Part shown: piece by piece, positions 28,472 through 37,233 of the stretch | How positions within the stretch are numbered: the stretch's first letter is position 1 | How the letters are laid out: the number at the start of each line of letters is the position of its first letter | DNA from: Kaistella carnis | GTDB taxonomy: Bacteria > Bacteroidota > Bacteroidia > Flavobacteriales > Weeksellaceae | Length of the DNA: 64,000 bases | NCBI RefSeq assembly: GCF_003860585.1 | Contig: NZ_CP034159.1 | Location: forward strand, 2,914,001 to 2,978,000 | Direction: 5' to 3' | The notes under the pieces: model-generated | Seen by the model: only the letters and a program-made list of their open reading frames with translations | The model's database searches: none | What the model was told of the DNA's origin: nothing | Position numbers and translations under genes: made by a program

Positions 28472-29620
28472 ATGAAACCTGATAAAATTCTTCATATAAT
28501 AACAATTTCATTTGTTATCAATCATTTTTTTGGCAAACAGTTCAATTATTTGAAAAAAAAAACAGGTAACCAATATCATTTAGGTTGCACTCCCTCAGAA
28601 GAGTTTACTCAGTTAGCAGAAGATTTGGACTACATTCCTTTTTCTGTAGAAGTGACTCGAAATATAAGTCCTTTTAAAGACTTGAATGCTGTTATAAAAA
28701 TTTACAATTATATTAAGAAAAATCAGATAGAAAAAGTTGTTGGTCATACTCCCAAAGGAGGATTGGTAGCTATGGTTGCTTCTTATTTTGCTGGTGTAAA
28801 AGAAAGAATATACTTCCGTCATGGTATTATTTACGAAACAAGCACTGGTTTTAAAAGAACTTTGTTGAAAATGATTGATCGTCTTTCTGGAACTTTGGCA
28901 ACAAAGGTTGTTTGTGTGAGCAAGTCTGTGAAAGAAATCAGTATCCACGATCACTTAAATGCCCCAGAAAAAAATGTCATTCTTGGATTGGGTACCTGCA
29001 ATGGGATCGATACTGAAGATAAATTTAACCCCGAAACACATTCTATAGAATATCAGCAAGTACTAAAAAAATCTATTGGCATTGGTGATGATGATTTTGT
29101 AGTAGGCTACGTCGGAAGATTGGTAAAAGATAAAGGAGTTAATGAACTTATAGGGGCTTGGAACATTTTGAAAAGGAATCATAATAACTTGAAATTACTT
29201 TTGGTAGGTCCCATTGAGGAGCGTGATGCTATAACTTTTGAAAGTAAGAAGCAAATCCAAACCGATCCAAACATTATAAATACAGGTTTTGTGCTAAACG
29301 CTTCTTCCTATTTTCCATTAATGGATGTTTTTGTGTTACCAACATATAGAGAGGGTTTTCCAACTGTTTCTTTAGAGGCTTCTTCTATGGAGATTCCTGT
29401 ACTCATTACACGAGCCACTGGATGCGAAGAATCCATTATTGAAAATAAAACAGGTCTTTTTATTAAAAATTCAGCGGAGGATATTGCAGAAAAAATAGAA
29501 ATCTACTTTAACAATCCACAGTTAAGAAATAGTCATGGCAAATTGGGCAGGAAATTCGTACGTGAAAATTTCGAACAAACTAAAATTTGGGATCAAATCC
29601 ATACCAAATTAAAATATTGA
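28472..29620 (+). CDS. Glycosyltransferase family 4 (PglA/WbpT-like group)
   Basis: 382 residues, GT-B fold. The middle of the N-terminal domain carries GHTPKGGLVAMVASYFAG and YFRHGIIYETSTGFKR, typical of the group including PglA, which adds the second sugar onto an undecaprenyl-linked acetamido sugar. The C-terminal domain has VGYVGRLVKDKGVNELI and the donor motif EGFPTVSLEASSMEIPVL with RATGCEE after it. Its place just before the reductase and the WecA/WbpL-like initiating transferase suits an enzyme acting early in repeat-unit assembly; this is inference. Confidence 0.88.
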   Translation: MKPDKILHIITISFVINHFFGKQFNYLKKKTGNQYHLGCTPSEEFTQLAEDLDYIPFSVEVTRNISPFKDLNAVIKIYNYIKKNQIEKVVGHTPKGGLVAMVASYFAGVKERIYFRHGIIYETSTGFKRTLLKMIDRLSGTLATKVVCVSKSVKEISIHDHLNAPEKNVILGLGTCNGIDTEDKFNPETHSIEYQQVLKKSIGIGDDDFVVGYVGRLVKDKGVNELIGAWNILKRNHNNLKLLLVGPIEERDAITFESKKQIQTDPNIINTGFVLNASSYFPLMDVFVLPTYREGFPTVSLEASSMEIPVLITRATGCEESIIENKTGLFIKNSAEDIAEKIEIYFNNPQLRNSHGKLGRKFVRENFEQTKIWDQIHTKLKY

Positions 29621-29627
29621 AATAGTT

Positions 29628-30527
29628 ATGAAAATCACTATCACGGGCGCATCCGGTTTTGTAGGTTCTAATCTTTCAAAATATTTGGAAGAAAAGGGAA
29701 ATACCATAGATAAATTATCTTTAAGAAAGCCTGATTTTTCTTTGCAGAAAGATGCAAAAGCTGTGATTCATTTGGCAGGTAAAGCCCATGATACAGCGAA
29801 TACTTCCGCTGATGATGAATATTTTGAAATCAATACTGAACTGACAAAGAAATTGTTTGATGATTTTTTGAATTCAGAAATAAAAGATTTTCTCTTTTTC
29901 AGCAGTGTAAAAGCCACCGCCGATACTTTGGAGGGTATTTTGGATGAAAACCATCCTTCCAGTCCGCAAACGCCATATGGAAGATCGAAATGGGAGGCAG
30001 AAAAATATCTGCTTTCAAAAAATCTGCCGTCCGGAAAACGCCTGTTCATCATTCGTCCTTGTATGATTCACGGTCCGGGCAACAAAGGAAATCTAAACCT
30101 GCTTTACAAAGTGGTAGAAAAAGGCATTCCTTGGCCGTTAGCCAGTTTTGAAAATAGAAGATCATTTTTAAGTATTGACAATTTGAATTACCTGGTTGAT
30201 AAAATCATAAATTCAGATATCCCTTCCGGAATTTATAATTTTGCAGACGATAAAGCCATCTCTACCAACGAACTGGTATCCATTATTGCGAAAACTTCTG
30301 GCAAAAGGGAAAAATTATGGCACATTTCCGCGGGTTTAATTTCGGGTGTGGCAAAGCTGGGTGATAAAATAAAATTACCCCTCAATACAGAAAGATTAAA
30401 AAAATTAACTGAAAATTATGTGGTTTCCAACCAAAAAATCAAAACCGCTTTAAATATCGATTCTTTACCAATTAGCGCTGAAGAAGGAATGAAAAAGACG
30501 ATTGAATCATTTAAAAGTAGTAAATAA
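29628..30527 (+). CDS. NAD-dependent sugar epimerase/reductase (WbpV-like)
   Basis: 299 residues, extended short-chain dehydrogenase fold. ITGASGFVGSNLSKYL is the nucleotide-binding start, VIHLAGKAHD follows, and TPYGRSKWEAE holds the catalytic YxxxK. Relatives beside WecA/WbpL-like transferases reduce UDP-4-keto-6-deoxy-GlcNAc to UDP-QuiNAc or UDP-FucNAc; the 4,6-dehydratase encoded at 12387 would supply the substrate and the transferase at 30625 would use the product. That pathway is inference from context; UDP-GlcNAc 4-epimerase is the main alternative. The gene begins seven bases after the previous stop. Confidence 0.82.
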   Translation: MKITITGASGFVGSNLSKYLEEKGNTIDKLSLRKPDFSLQKDAKAVIHLAGKAHDTANTSADDEYFEINTELTKKLFDDFLNSEIKDFLFFSSVKATADTLEGILDENHPSSPQTPYGRSKWEAEKYLLSKNLPSGKRLFIIRPCMIHGPGNKGNLNLLYKVVEKGIPWPLASFENRRSFLSIDNLNYLVDKIINSDIPSGIYNFADDKAISTNELVSIIAKTSGKREKLWHISAGLISGVAKLGDKIKLPLNTERLKKLTENYVVSNQKIKTALNIDSLPISAEEGMKKTIESFKSSK

Positions 30528-30592
30528 CAATCATTATTTAAACTTAATCCTCCAGTAAAACAATTCTTATCAAAATGAACATAAAATTTGCA

Positions 30593-30600
30593 TATTTTTG
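30593..30600 (+). promoter_or_regulatory. Internal promoter -7 box before the initiating transferase gene
   Basis: TATTTTTG matches TAnnTTTG, 24 bp before the ATG at 30625. It lies inside a 7-bp inverted repeat ATTTGCA...TGCAAAT (30586-30605), which may be coincidence or an operator. A 97-bp intergenic space here is larger than most in the locus. Confidence 0.4.
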
Positions 30601-30624
30601 CAAATAATCTGATAATAAACACCT

Positions 30625-31620
30625 ATGATGTATTTCGCTGTTTTTCTCGTGCTTTTTGTCTTAGAATTGTTCTATTTCAAAATTGCCGACCGATTTAATA
30701 TCATCGATAAGCCTAATCACCGCAGTGCGCATACAGAAATTACCCTTCGCGGTGGCGGAATTATCTTTGCGATTGCTTTTTTGTTTTTTATGGGATATGA
30801 ATTTTTCTTTAAAGGATACCGTTTTTCTTTGGACAATTCTTTAGAACCAAATTTCTGGATTTTCGGTGCTGGTTTGTTAACCATCTGTATCATTAGTTTT
30901 ATTGATGATATGATGGACTTATCAACCAAGATTCGATTGGTCTTTCATTTCATTTCGGTGACTTTGCTACTATTTTTTCTTAATGCATTTCAGTTACTCC
31001 CGTGGTGGGGAATTCCCGTTTGTTATGTCTTGATTATCGGTATTCTTAATGCTTATAATTTTATGGACGGAATCAATGGAATGTCTGGGATTTATAGTTT
31101 GGTGGTTTTAGGTTCGCTATTATATATAAATCAATATGTAATTCCCTTTGTAGAAGCAGACTTTATCATTTATCCAATACTTGCCTCAGTAGTTTTTCTG
31201 TTTTTTAATTTTAGAAAAAAAGCAAAATGCTTTCTGGGCGATATCGGAAGTATGGGAATTGCTTTTTGGGTGATTGCTTTAGTGGCTTTGCTAATTTTAA
31301 AAACGGGCGAGCTGAAGTGGATTCTTTTTCTAGCCGTTTATGGTGTAGAAACCATTTTAACCATCTTAGAGAGATTAAAGCTGAAAGAAAATATTTTCCA
31401 TGCACACCGTCGACATTTATACCAACTTTTGGCTAATGATATGAAAGTATCTCATCTTCTTGTAAGTACAGCTTTCGCATTATTGCAATTGATTATCAAT
31501 TTCGTAATAATTGTGAATAGTTGGTCAGATTGGATAAATTTTTCATTAATTTTGCTTCCGTTGGTGATTTTATACCTCTTGATTAAGATTAAAATAAAAG
31601 AACAAATAAGTAATAAATAA
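30625..31620 (+). CDS. Undecaprenyl-phosphate sugar-1-phosphate transferase (WecA/WbpL-like)
   Basis: 331 residues with about 10-11 transmembrane helices, MraY/WecA superfamily. Conserved cytoplasmic motifs: DKPNHRSAHTEITLRGGG, the metal-binding FIDDMMDLS, NAYNFMDGINGMSG, and CFLGDIGSMGIAF with the HAHRRHLYQ histidine motif near 260. It starts each repeat unit by moving a sugar phosphate from a UDP-sugar to undecaprenyl phosphate. With the 4,6-dehydratase and the WbpV-like reductase in the same locus, a UDP-6-deoxy-HexNAc donor (QuiNAc or FucNAc) is likely, as for WbpL. ATG at 30625 or the next codon are equally possible starts. Confidence 0.92.
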   Translation: MMYFAVFLVLFVLELFYFKIADRFNIIDKPNHRSAHTEITLRGGGIIFAIAFLFFMGYEFFFKGYRFSLDNSLEPNFWIFGAGLLTICIISFIDDMMDLSTKIRLVFHFISVTLLLFFLNAFQLLPWWGIPVCYVLIIGILNAYNFMDGINGMSGIYSLVVLGSLLYINQYVIPFVEADFIIYPILASVVFLFFNFRKKAKCFLGDIGSMGIAFWVIALVALLILKTGELKWILFLAVYGVETILTILERLKLKENIFHAHRRHLYQLLANDMKVSHLLVSTAFALLQLIINFVIIVNSWSDWINFSLILLPLVILYLLIKIKIKEQISNK

Positions 31621-31752
31621 TCGTTTTTATTTTAGCGAACGATTGCTATAACTTCAGTAAATGATTTGTGCATATGATCTTTTATCATAAGAAATATAAT
31701 GAGAGAGAAAGATGAACATCATTTCTATATTTAAAACTAAGTCTGCCTTTTA

Positions 31753-32766
31753 ATGGAACAAAAAGTAAAAATAGCAATTTTAGGTTATGGCCATATCGGT
31801 AGAAAGCATGCAGAGATGGTTTTTCAAAATCAAGACTATCAACTCGTTGCCCTCATCGATCCTAAATTTAAATCTGAGAATCTGGACCAGAATATTTCGG
31901 TAGACCATTTCACTTCATTGCAGGATTTTTTACAAAGTGATATTTCTGCAGATGTTATCGCCATTTGTACTCCAAATGGATTGCATTATGAACAGACCAA
32001 ACTGATTGTTGAAAAGGGAATTCATGCGATCATTGAAAAACCGATCACACTCAATTCTGAAGAAGCTCAAGAATTGGAGCAGTTAGCGGCTAGAAATAAG
32101 GTGCATCTTTTTCCGGTGATGCAAAATAGATTTTCCCCACCCGCCCTATGGTTAAAGAGTTTAATGGAGTCTAAAGTTTTGGGTAAAATCTTTATGGTTC
32201 AAATTTCCTGTTTCTGGAATCGGAATGATCAATATTATACCAAAGAATCCTGGCGTGGAACAAAAGCGTTAGATGGAGGTACATTGTACACTCAGTTTTC
32301 TCACTATCTGGATATTATGTATTGGCTTTTCGGGGATATTACCAATATAAAATCAAAGTTTGCAGATTTTAATCATACTGAGCTTACTGAATTTGAAGAC
32401 AGCGGTATTGTGACCTTCGATTTTAATTCGGGAGGAATGGGAAGTTTTACTTTTTCCACCGCTGTTTGGAACGAAAATTTAGAAAGTTCCCTGACCATTA
32501 TCGCAGAAAATGGCTCCGTGAAAGTGGGAGGCCAATATATGAATCACGTAGAGAAATGTGTTATAAAAGATTATAATGCTCCCGAATTGCCGGAAACCAA
32601 TCTCGCGAATGATTATGGCAGCTTCAAAGGTTCTGCCCAAAATCATCAACATCTTTATAAAAATGTGATTGACTTTTTAAAGGAAGGAAAGGAAATTCAT
32701 ACCACTACAGACGACAGTGTAAAAGTGCTTAAAATTATTGAGCGTATTTACGCCCAAAACAATTAA
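31753..32766 (+). CDS. Gfo/Idh/MocA-family sugar oxidoreductase (WlbA/WbpB-like)
   Basis: 337 residues. An N-terminal Rossmann domain starts with ILGYGHIGRKHAEMV, the family motif EKPITLNSEEA lies near residue 98, and the C-terminal alpha/beta domain follows with GGTLYTQFSHYLDIMYWLFG, containing the usual catalytic His. Relatives in O-antigen loci oxidise C3 of UDP-GlcNAcA (WlbA, WbpB). The partner genes for a 3-amino-uronic acid are not evident in this locus, so the substrate is open. A 132-bp space precedes it, and the rml genes follow closely. Confidence 0.82.
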   Translation: MEQKVKIAILGYGHIGRKHAEMVFQNQDYQLVALIDPKFKSENLDQNISVDHFTSLQDFLQSDISADVIAICTPNGLHYEQTKLIVEKGIHAIIEKPITLNSEEAQELEQLAARNKVHLFPVMQNRFSPPALWLKSLMESKVLGKIFMVQISCFWNRNDQYYTKESWRGTKALDGGTLYTQFSHYLDIMYWLFGDITNIKSKFADFNHTELTEFEDSGIVTFDFNSGGMGSFTFSTAVWNENLESSLTIIAENGSVKVGGQYMNHVEKCVIKDYNAPELPETNLANDYGSFKGSAQNHQHLYKNVIDFLKEGKEIHTTTDDSVKVLKIIERIYAQNN

Positions 32767-32778
32767 TACTAATTTTAA

Positions 32779-33324
32779 ATGAAAATAAAAGAAACGCCCC
32801 TAAAAGACTGCTACATCATAGAACCTACCATCTTTACAGATGACAGAGGTTACTTTTATGAGAAGTTCAACGAACAGAAATTTGAAGAACTGACAGGTAT
32901 GAATGGGCATTTTGTTCAGGATAATATTTCGAAATCTTCTTATGGTGTTTTGCGTGGACTTCACTTACAAAAAGGGGAACATTCACAAGCGAAACTGGTT
33001 TCCTGCCTGGAAGGAAAGGTGTTTGACGTGGCGGTTGATTTACGAAAAGACTCGCCAACGTTCGGTCAATGGTTTGGTGTTGAACTATCAGCAGAAAATA
33101 AACTTCAGTTTTATGTACCCAGAGGCTTCGGACATGGCTTTTCTGTATTAACCGAAACAGCGGTGTTTGCCTACAAATGCGACAATTTTTATAATAAAGA
33201 ATCAGAAGGAGGCGTTTTGTGGAACGACCCAGATTTAAATATCGACTGGCGTTTACCCGAAGAAGACATTCAACTTTCAGATAAAGATAAAATTCAAGCT
33301 ACCTTTGCAGAAGGCAATTTTTAA
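32779..33324 (+). CDS. rmlC: dTDP-4-dehydrorhamnose 3,5-epimerase
   Basis: 181 residues, the standard length for the RmlC cupin. Motifs: FTDDRGYFYEKFNE, VLRGLHLQKGEHSQAKLVSC with catalytic His, VFDVAVDLRKDSPTFGQW, and YVPRGFGHGFSVL. It epimerises dTDP-4-keto-6-deoxyglucose at C3 and C5 on the way to dTDP-L-rhamnose. The next step needs RmlD, which has no gene in this cluster, so either rmlD is elsewhere or another reductase acts. It lies 12 bp after the oxidoreductase gene and 8 bp before rmlB. Confidence 0.95.
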   Translation: MKIKETPLKDCYIIEPTIFTDDRGYFYEKFNEQKFEELTGMNGHFVQDNISKSSYGVLRGLHLQKGEHSQAKLVSCLEGKVFDVAVDLRKDSPTFGQWFGVELSAENKLQFYVPRGFGHGFSVLTETAVFAYKCDNFYNKESEGGVLWNDPDLNIDWRLPEEDIQLSDKDKIQATFAEGNF

Positions 33325-33332
33325 ATACACTT

Positions 33333-34412
33333 ATGAAAAATATTATCATTACCGGTGGAGCCGGTTTTATAGGGTCGCATGTCGTGCGGGAATTTGTAAA
33401 AAATAACCCTGATTCAAAAATTATCAATCTTGATGCGTTGACCTACGCGGGAAATCTGGAGAATTTAAAAGATATTGAAAACGAACCAAACTACGTTTTC
33501 GAGAAAGCAGATATTACGAAGGTTGAAGAACTCAGAAAAGTTTTTGAAAAGTATAATCCAGACGCTATTGTGCATTTAGCAGCAGAAAGTCACGTGGATC
33601 GGAGTATTGAAGATCCAAGTGCTTTTATTAATACCAATGTGAACGGCACTGCCAATCTTTTGAATTTAGCCAGAGAATTCTGGACTTTAAACCCAGATCA
33701 TCAACATGGCAATTTCCCAAATGAAACCAGAAAGAATTTATTCTATCACGTTTCTACCGATGAGGTGTACGGAACATTAGGTGAAACAGGTTTTTTTACG
33801 GAAGAAACTTCTTACGATCCGAAATCTCCTTATTCTGCCAGTAAAGCTGCTTCTGATCATTTGGTTAGAGCCTACGGAAATACCTATGGAATGCCATTTA
33901 TCATTTCCAACTGTTCTAATAATTACGGTCCAAATCATTTCCCGGAGAAATTAATTCCATTGTGTATCTCTAATATTATCAATGAAAAACCGCTTCCAAT
34001 TTATGGAGATGGAAAATACACCCGTGATTGGTTATATGTTATCGACCACGCGAAAGCGATTCATCAAATCTTTTTTGAGGCTAAAACTGGAGAAACTTAT
34101 AACATCGGTGGTTTTAATGAATGGAAAAATATTGATTTGGTAAAAGAACTGATCAAACAAATGGATGAGAAATTAGGAAATCCGGCAGGTCACTCCGAAA
34201 AATTAATTACGTACGTAAAAGACCGACCAGGCCACGATTTAAGATACGCGATCGATGCGACTAAACTCAATAAAGAATTAGGTTGGAAGCCTTCGGTAAC
34301 TTTTGAACAAGGTCTAAGCAAAACCATCGACTGGTTCCTGGAAAATAAAGAATGGTTAGAGCATGTAACCAGCGGAGATTATCAGAAATATTACAACAAA
34401 CAATACAATTAG
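33333..34412 (+). CDS. rmlB: dTDP-glucose 4,6-dehydratase
   Basis: 359 residues, extended short-chain dehydrogenase. TGGAGFIGSHVVREF binds NAD, HLAAESHVDRSIEDP and STDEVYGTLG supply the catalytic Asp-Glu, and YSASKAASDHLVRAY holds the YxxxK. It makes dTDP-4-keto-6-deoxyglucose, which can go to RmlC next door or to the FdtA-type ketoisomerases at 17584-18397. Full length and intact. Confidence 0.97.
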   Translation: MKNIIITGGAGFIGSHVVREFVKNNPDSKIINLDALTYAGNLENLKDIENEPNYVFEKADITKVEELRKVFEKYNPDAIVHLAAESHVDRSIEDPSAFINTNVNGTANLLNLAREFWTLNPDHQHGNFPNETRKNLFYHVSTDEVYGTLGETGFFTEETSYDPKSPYSASKAASDHLVRAYGNTYGMPFIISNCSNNYGPNHFPEKLIPLCISNIINEKPLPIYGDGKYTRDWLYVIDHAKAIHQIFFEAKTGETYNIGGFNEWKNIDLVKELIKQMDEKLGNPAGHSEKLITYVKDRPGHDLRYAIDATKLNKELGWKPSVTFEQGLSKTIDWFLENKEWLEHVTSGDYQKYYNKQYN

Positions 34413-34435
34413 TAATTGAGTTCTTGTATCATTGA

Positions 34436-34905
34436 GTTTTTGAGTTTAGAAATGCAAAAATTTTAATTATGAGTTTTGTGAAGTTCCATAAAGATTTAAT
34501 TGTTTACCAGAAAGCATTCTCTGCGGCAATGGAAATTTATGTAATTTCTAAAAAATTTCCATTAGAAGAAAGATATTCATTAACTGATCAGATAAGAAGA
34601 TCCTCGCGTTCAGTTAACGCAAATATTACCGAAGCGTGGAGAAAGAGAAGATATGAAATATCATTTATCAGCAAACTTAATGATGCTGATGGAGAAGCAG
34701 CAGAGACCCAAAATTGGTTAGATTTTGCATTTGCCTGTGAATATATTGATGAGAAAACTTATCTTGATTTATATAACACATATGATGAAATTTTAGGAAT
34801 GATTGTTTCGATGACCATCAATTCTAGCAAATGGACATTCACTCAGACAAAAGACCCGAACTCAAAGTAACTCAAAGTTACTCAAATACTTAATCACTCA
34901 AAAAC
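34436..34905. repeat. Inverted repeats bracketing the S23-type gene
   Basis: GTTTTTGAGT (34436-34445) and its perfect reverse complement ACTCAAAAAC (34896-34905) lie on either side of the four-helix-bundle gene. Extra TTGAGT/ACTCAA words repeat on both flanks (34417 and 34431 on the left; 34860, 34870 and 34880 on the right). This resembles the paired ends of 23S rRNA intervening sequences that carry the same gene family. Confidence 0.6.
34469..34870 (+). CDS. Four-helix-bundle protein of the S23 (23S rRNA IVS) family
   Basis: 133 residues. Family pattern throughout: FHKDLIVYQKAFSAAMEIY, then LTDQIRRSSRSVNANITEAW, RRYEISFISKLNDADGEAAE, LDFAFACEYID, ending in a last amphipathic helix. These proteins fold as four-helix bundles and are best known from intervening sequences in 23S rRNA genes; their function is unknown. 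Here the gene sits between rmlB and rmlA, where it has no metabolic role, and it is bracketed by short inverted repeats. That suggests an inserted selfish or decorative module rather than a sugar gene. Confidence 0.9.
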   Translation: MSFVKFHKDLIVYQKAFSAAMEIYVISKKFPLEERYSLTDQIRRSSRSVNANITEAWRKRRYEISFISKLNDADGEAAETQNWLDFAFACEYIDEKTYLDLYNTYDEILGMIVSMTINSSKWTFTQTKDPNSK

Positions 34906-34918
34906 ACAACCACTTAAG

Positions 34919-35776
34919 ATGAAAGGAATAATTTTAGCCGGCGGTTCCGGTACACGCCTTTATCCATTAACGATCGCCGTGAGCAAGCAGTTGATGCCGG
35001 TTTACGATAAACCGATGATTTATTATCCTCTTTCAACTTTACTGTTGGCGGGAATTAAAGACATTTTAATTATTACAACACCGCACGATCAGGAAGGATT
35101 TATAAAACTGTTGGGTGATGGTTCTGCGATTGGCTGTAATATTCAGTATAAAGTTCAACCCAGTCCGGATGGTTTAGCGCAAGCGTTCATTTTGGGAGAA
35201 GAATTTATTGGTGACGATTCAGTTGCTTTAGTTTTGGGAGATAATATTTTTTATGGAACGGGTTTGGCGCAATTATTAGAAAGTAAAACCAACGTAAAAG
35301 GAGGTTGTGTTTTTGCTTATCAGGTTTCAGATCCTGAACGATATGGCGTTGTAGAATTCGATGAGAATTTAAAAGCCATTTCTATTGAAGAAAAACCGGA
35401 AAAAGCCAAATCTAATTTTGCCGTTCCAGGTTTGTATTTCTATGATAATTCCGTAGTAGAATATGCTAAGAATTTGAAACCCTCGGTTAGAGGAGAACTT
35501 GAAATTACAGATATTAACAGAATTTACCTGGAAAAAGGTCAGTTGGAAGTTGGCCTCATGTCCCGCGGAACAGCCTGGCTGGATACGGGAACTTTCGATT
35601 CTCTGCATGAAGCCTCTGAGTTTGTAAAGGTATTGGAGAAAAGACAGGGATTCAAGATTTCCTGTATCGAAGAAATTGCCTATAAAAAAGGCTTCATCGA
35701 TAAAGATCAACTCCTGAAATCTGCCGAGAAATATGGCAAAAGTGGGTACGGTGATTATCTGAAGAAGTTATTGTAA
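34919..35776 (+). CDS. rmlA: Glucose-1-phosphate thymidylyltransferase
   Basis: 285 residues, the usual length. Nucleotidyltransferase signature [20 protein letters not shown], then [53 protein letters not shown], and [18 protein letters not shown]. It forms dTDP-glucose from glucose-1-phosphate and dTTP, the entry to all dTDP-6-deoxysugars of the locus. It is the last gene of the polysaccharide operon; a strong terminator follows 16 bp downstream. Confidence 0.97.
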   Translation: MKGIILAGGSGTRLYPLTIAVSKQLMPVYDKPMIYYPLSTLLLAGIKDILIITTPHDQEGFIKLLGDGSAIGCNIQYKVQPSPDGLAQAFILGEEFIGDDSVALVLGDNIFYGTGLAQLLESKTNVKGGCVFAYQVSDPERYGVVEFDENLKAISIEEKPEKAKSNFAVPGLYFYDNSVVEYAKNLKPSVRGELEITDINRIYLEKGQLEVGLMSRGTAWLDTGTFDSLHEASEFVKVLEKRQGFKISCIEEIAYKKGFIDKDQLLKSAEKYGKSGYGDYLKKLL

Positions 35777-35791
35777 TTATTTTTAAATAGG

Positions 35792-35821
35792 AAAGAGGAA
35801 TAGCAATGTTCCTCTTTTTTT
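35792..35821 (+). terminator. Intrinsic terminator closing the polysaccharide locus
   Basis: Perfect 9-bp stem AAAGAGGAA (35792-35800) / TTCCTCTTT (35809-35817), 8-nt loop, followed by T residues. Confidence 0.9.
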
Positions 35822-35970
35822 ATGCTTAAAAAAATAATTTATTTCTTAAGATAATAGAACTTGTATTTATCGCAGGGAGTTAGGCTAAACACGATTTACT
35901 TTTTAAAAAAAATAGTTCTTAAAAAATAAAAAATAATCCGCAGTTCCCATTTTTTTTCTACTTTTACTTA

Positions 35971-37188
35971 ATGGCTGAACTATTTATTATTGGAATTTGC
36001 GTGGTACTCTTGATTTCTTATCTTTTTGATATTACCACCAAGTTCACAAAAATCCCTTCTGTAATCTTACTTCTGGCGGTCGGCTGGCTTTTAAATCAGG
36101 TGGGAGGGCTTTTCAATATCATTGTTCCGAATCTTAATGTTATTTTACCTATTTTAGGAACAGTCGGTCTAATTCTTATTGTTTTGGAAGGCTCACTGGA
36201 ATTGGAACTCAATCGTTCAACAAAAGAGGTCGTTAAGAAATCAGCCGTTATTGCCTTGGTTCCTTTGGTCATTATCGCCATCGGATTTTCTTTATTTCTT
36301 AATTATGAATGGGGAATTTCATTCAAACAAAGTCTTATCAATATTATTCCTTTCTGTATCATCAGCAGTTCTATCGCTATTCCCAGTGCCATCAATCTTT
36401 CCAAAGATAAGCGCCAGTTTATCACCTACGAAAGTAGTCTGTCTGATATTATCGGTGTGATCTTTTTTAATTTTGCTACGTTTGGGACGGCCATCACGCT
36501 CAGTGGCGTATTTCATTTTGCGGGTCAGTTTTTGTTAATGCTTCTTATTTCATTGGTTTCCTCCTTGGTTCTTGCATTTCTTTTGGCCAAAATTGATCAT
36601 CATATTAAATATGGACCGATCATCATCTTAAATATTTTAATTTATCAGATTTCCAAAATATACCATCTTCCGGCCTTGATATTTATTCTCTTTTTCGGGT
36701 TGGTATTGGGAAATATAGATGAACTCCGACATTTGAAAATCCTTAGAAATGTTCGATTCACTAAATTAAATAGGGAAGTCAAGCATTTTAAAGATGTGGT
36801 GATCGAAGCCACCTTTATTGTAAGAACTTTATTTTTTATCGTTTTTGGTTTCGTTTTAAAAACAGAAGATATCATCAATCAGGATTCTTTAGTATGGTCA
36901 ATCTCCATCGTTGTTGCGATATATATTTTGAGAGCCATTTTTCTGAAACTGGGTAAAATGGATTTACAACCGCTTTTTTACATCGCACCGCGTGGATTAA
37001 TCACCGTTCTTCTTTTTTTAAGTATCACGCCACAGCAGAGATTCCCGTATCTCAATGAATCAGTTGTTATTCAGGTCATCCTTATCACCACTTTTATAAT
37101 GATGATCGGGCTTTTATTTGAGAAAAAAGTAAAACCCGAGATGCTTCGGTTTCCAAATTTCCGAAAAGAGAAACCCTCCGAAGAATAA
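35971..37188 (+). CDS. Monovalent cation:proton antiporter, CPA1/CPA2 type
   Basis: 405 residues with about 12 transmembrane helices and no soluble C-terminal domain. The first helices (IPSVILLLAVGWLLNQVGG, VGLILIVLEGSLELEL) match the Na+/H+ exchanger family, and ESSLSDIIGVIFFN corresponds to the ion-binding helix with conserved Asp. ALIFILFFGLVLGN and PLFYIAPRGLITVLLF close the pattern. It probably exchanges Na+ or K+ for H+ at the inner membrane. It has its own transcription unit after the locus terminator, with TACTTTTA close upstream as a near-consensus -7 box. Confidence 0.85.
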   Translation: MAELFIIGICVVLLISYLFDITTKFTKIPSVILLLAVGWLLNQVGGLFNIIVPNLNVILPILGTVGLILIVLEGSLELELNRSTKEVVKKSAVIALVPLVIIAIGFSLFLNYEWGISFKQSLINIIPFCIISSSIAIPSAINLSKDKRQFITYESSLSDIIGVIFFNFATFGTAITLSGVFHFAGQFLLMLLISLVSSLVLAFLLAKIDHHIKYGPIIILNILIYQISKIYHLPALIFILFFGLVLGNIDELRHLKILRNVRFTKLNREVKHFKDVVIEATFIVRTLFFIVFGFVLKTEDIINQDSLVWSISIVVAIYILRAIFLKLGKMDLQPLFYIAPRGLITVLLFLSITPQQRFPYLNESVVIQVILITTFIMMIGLLFEKKVKPEMLRFPNFRKEKPSEE

Positions 37189-37207
37189 TTTTTCCCGATA
37201 ATATGCT

Positions 37208-37215
37208 TACCTTTG
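37208..37215 (+). promoter_or_regulatory. -7 promoter box of rimO
   Basis: TACCTTTG matches TAnnTTTG exactly; the ATG at 37234 follows after 18 bp, so the leader is about a dozen bases. It supports the ATG over an upstream TTG at 37213 that lies inside the promoter box. Confidence 0.6.
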
Positions 37216-37233
37216 CGCCCAATAAATTTTATA

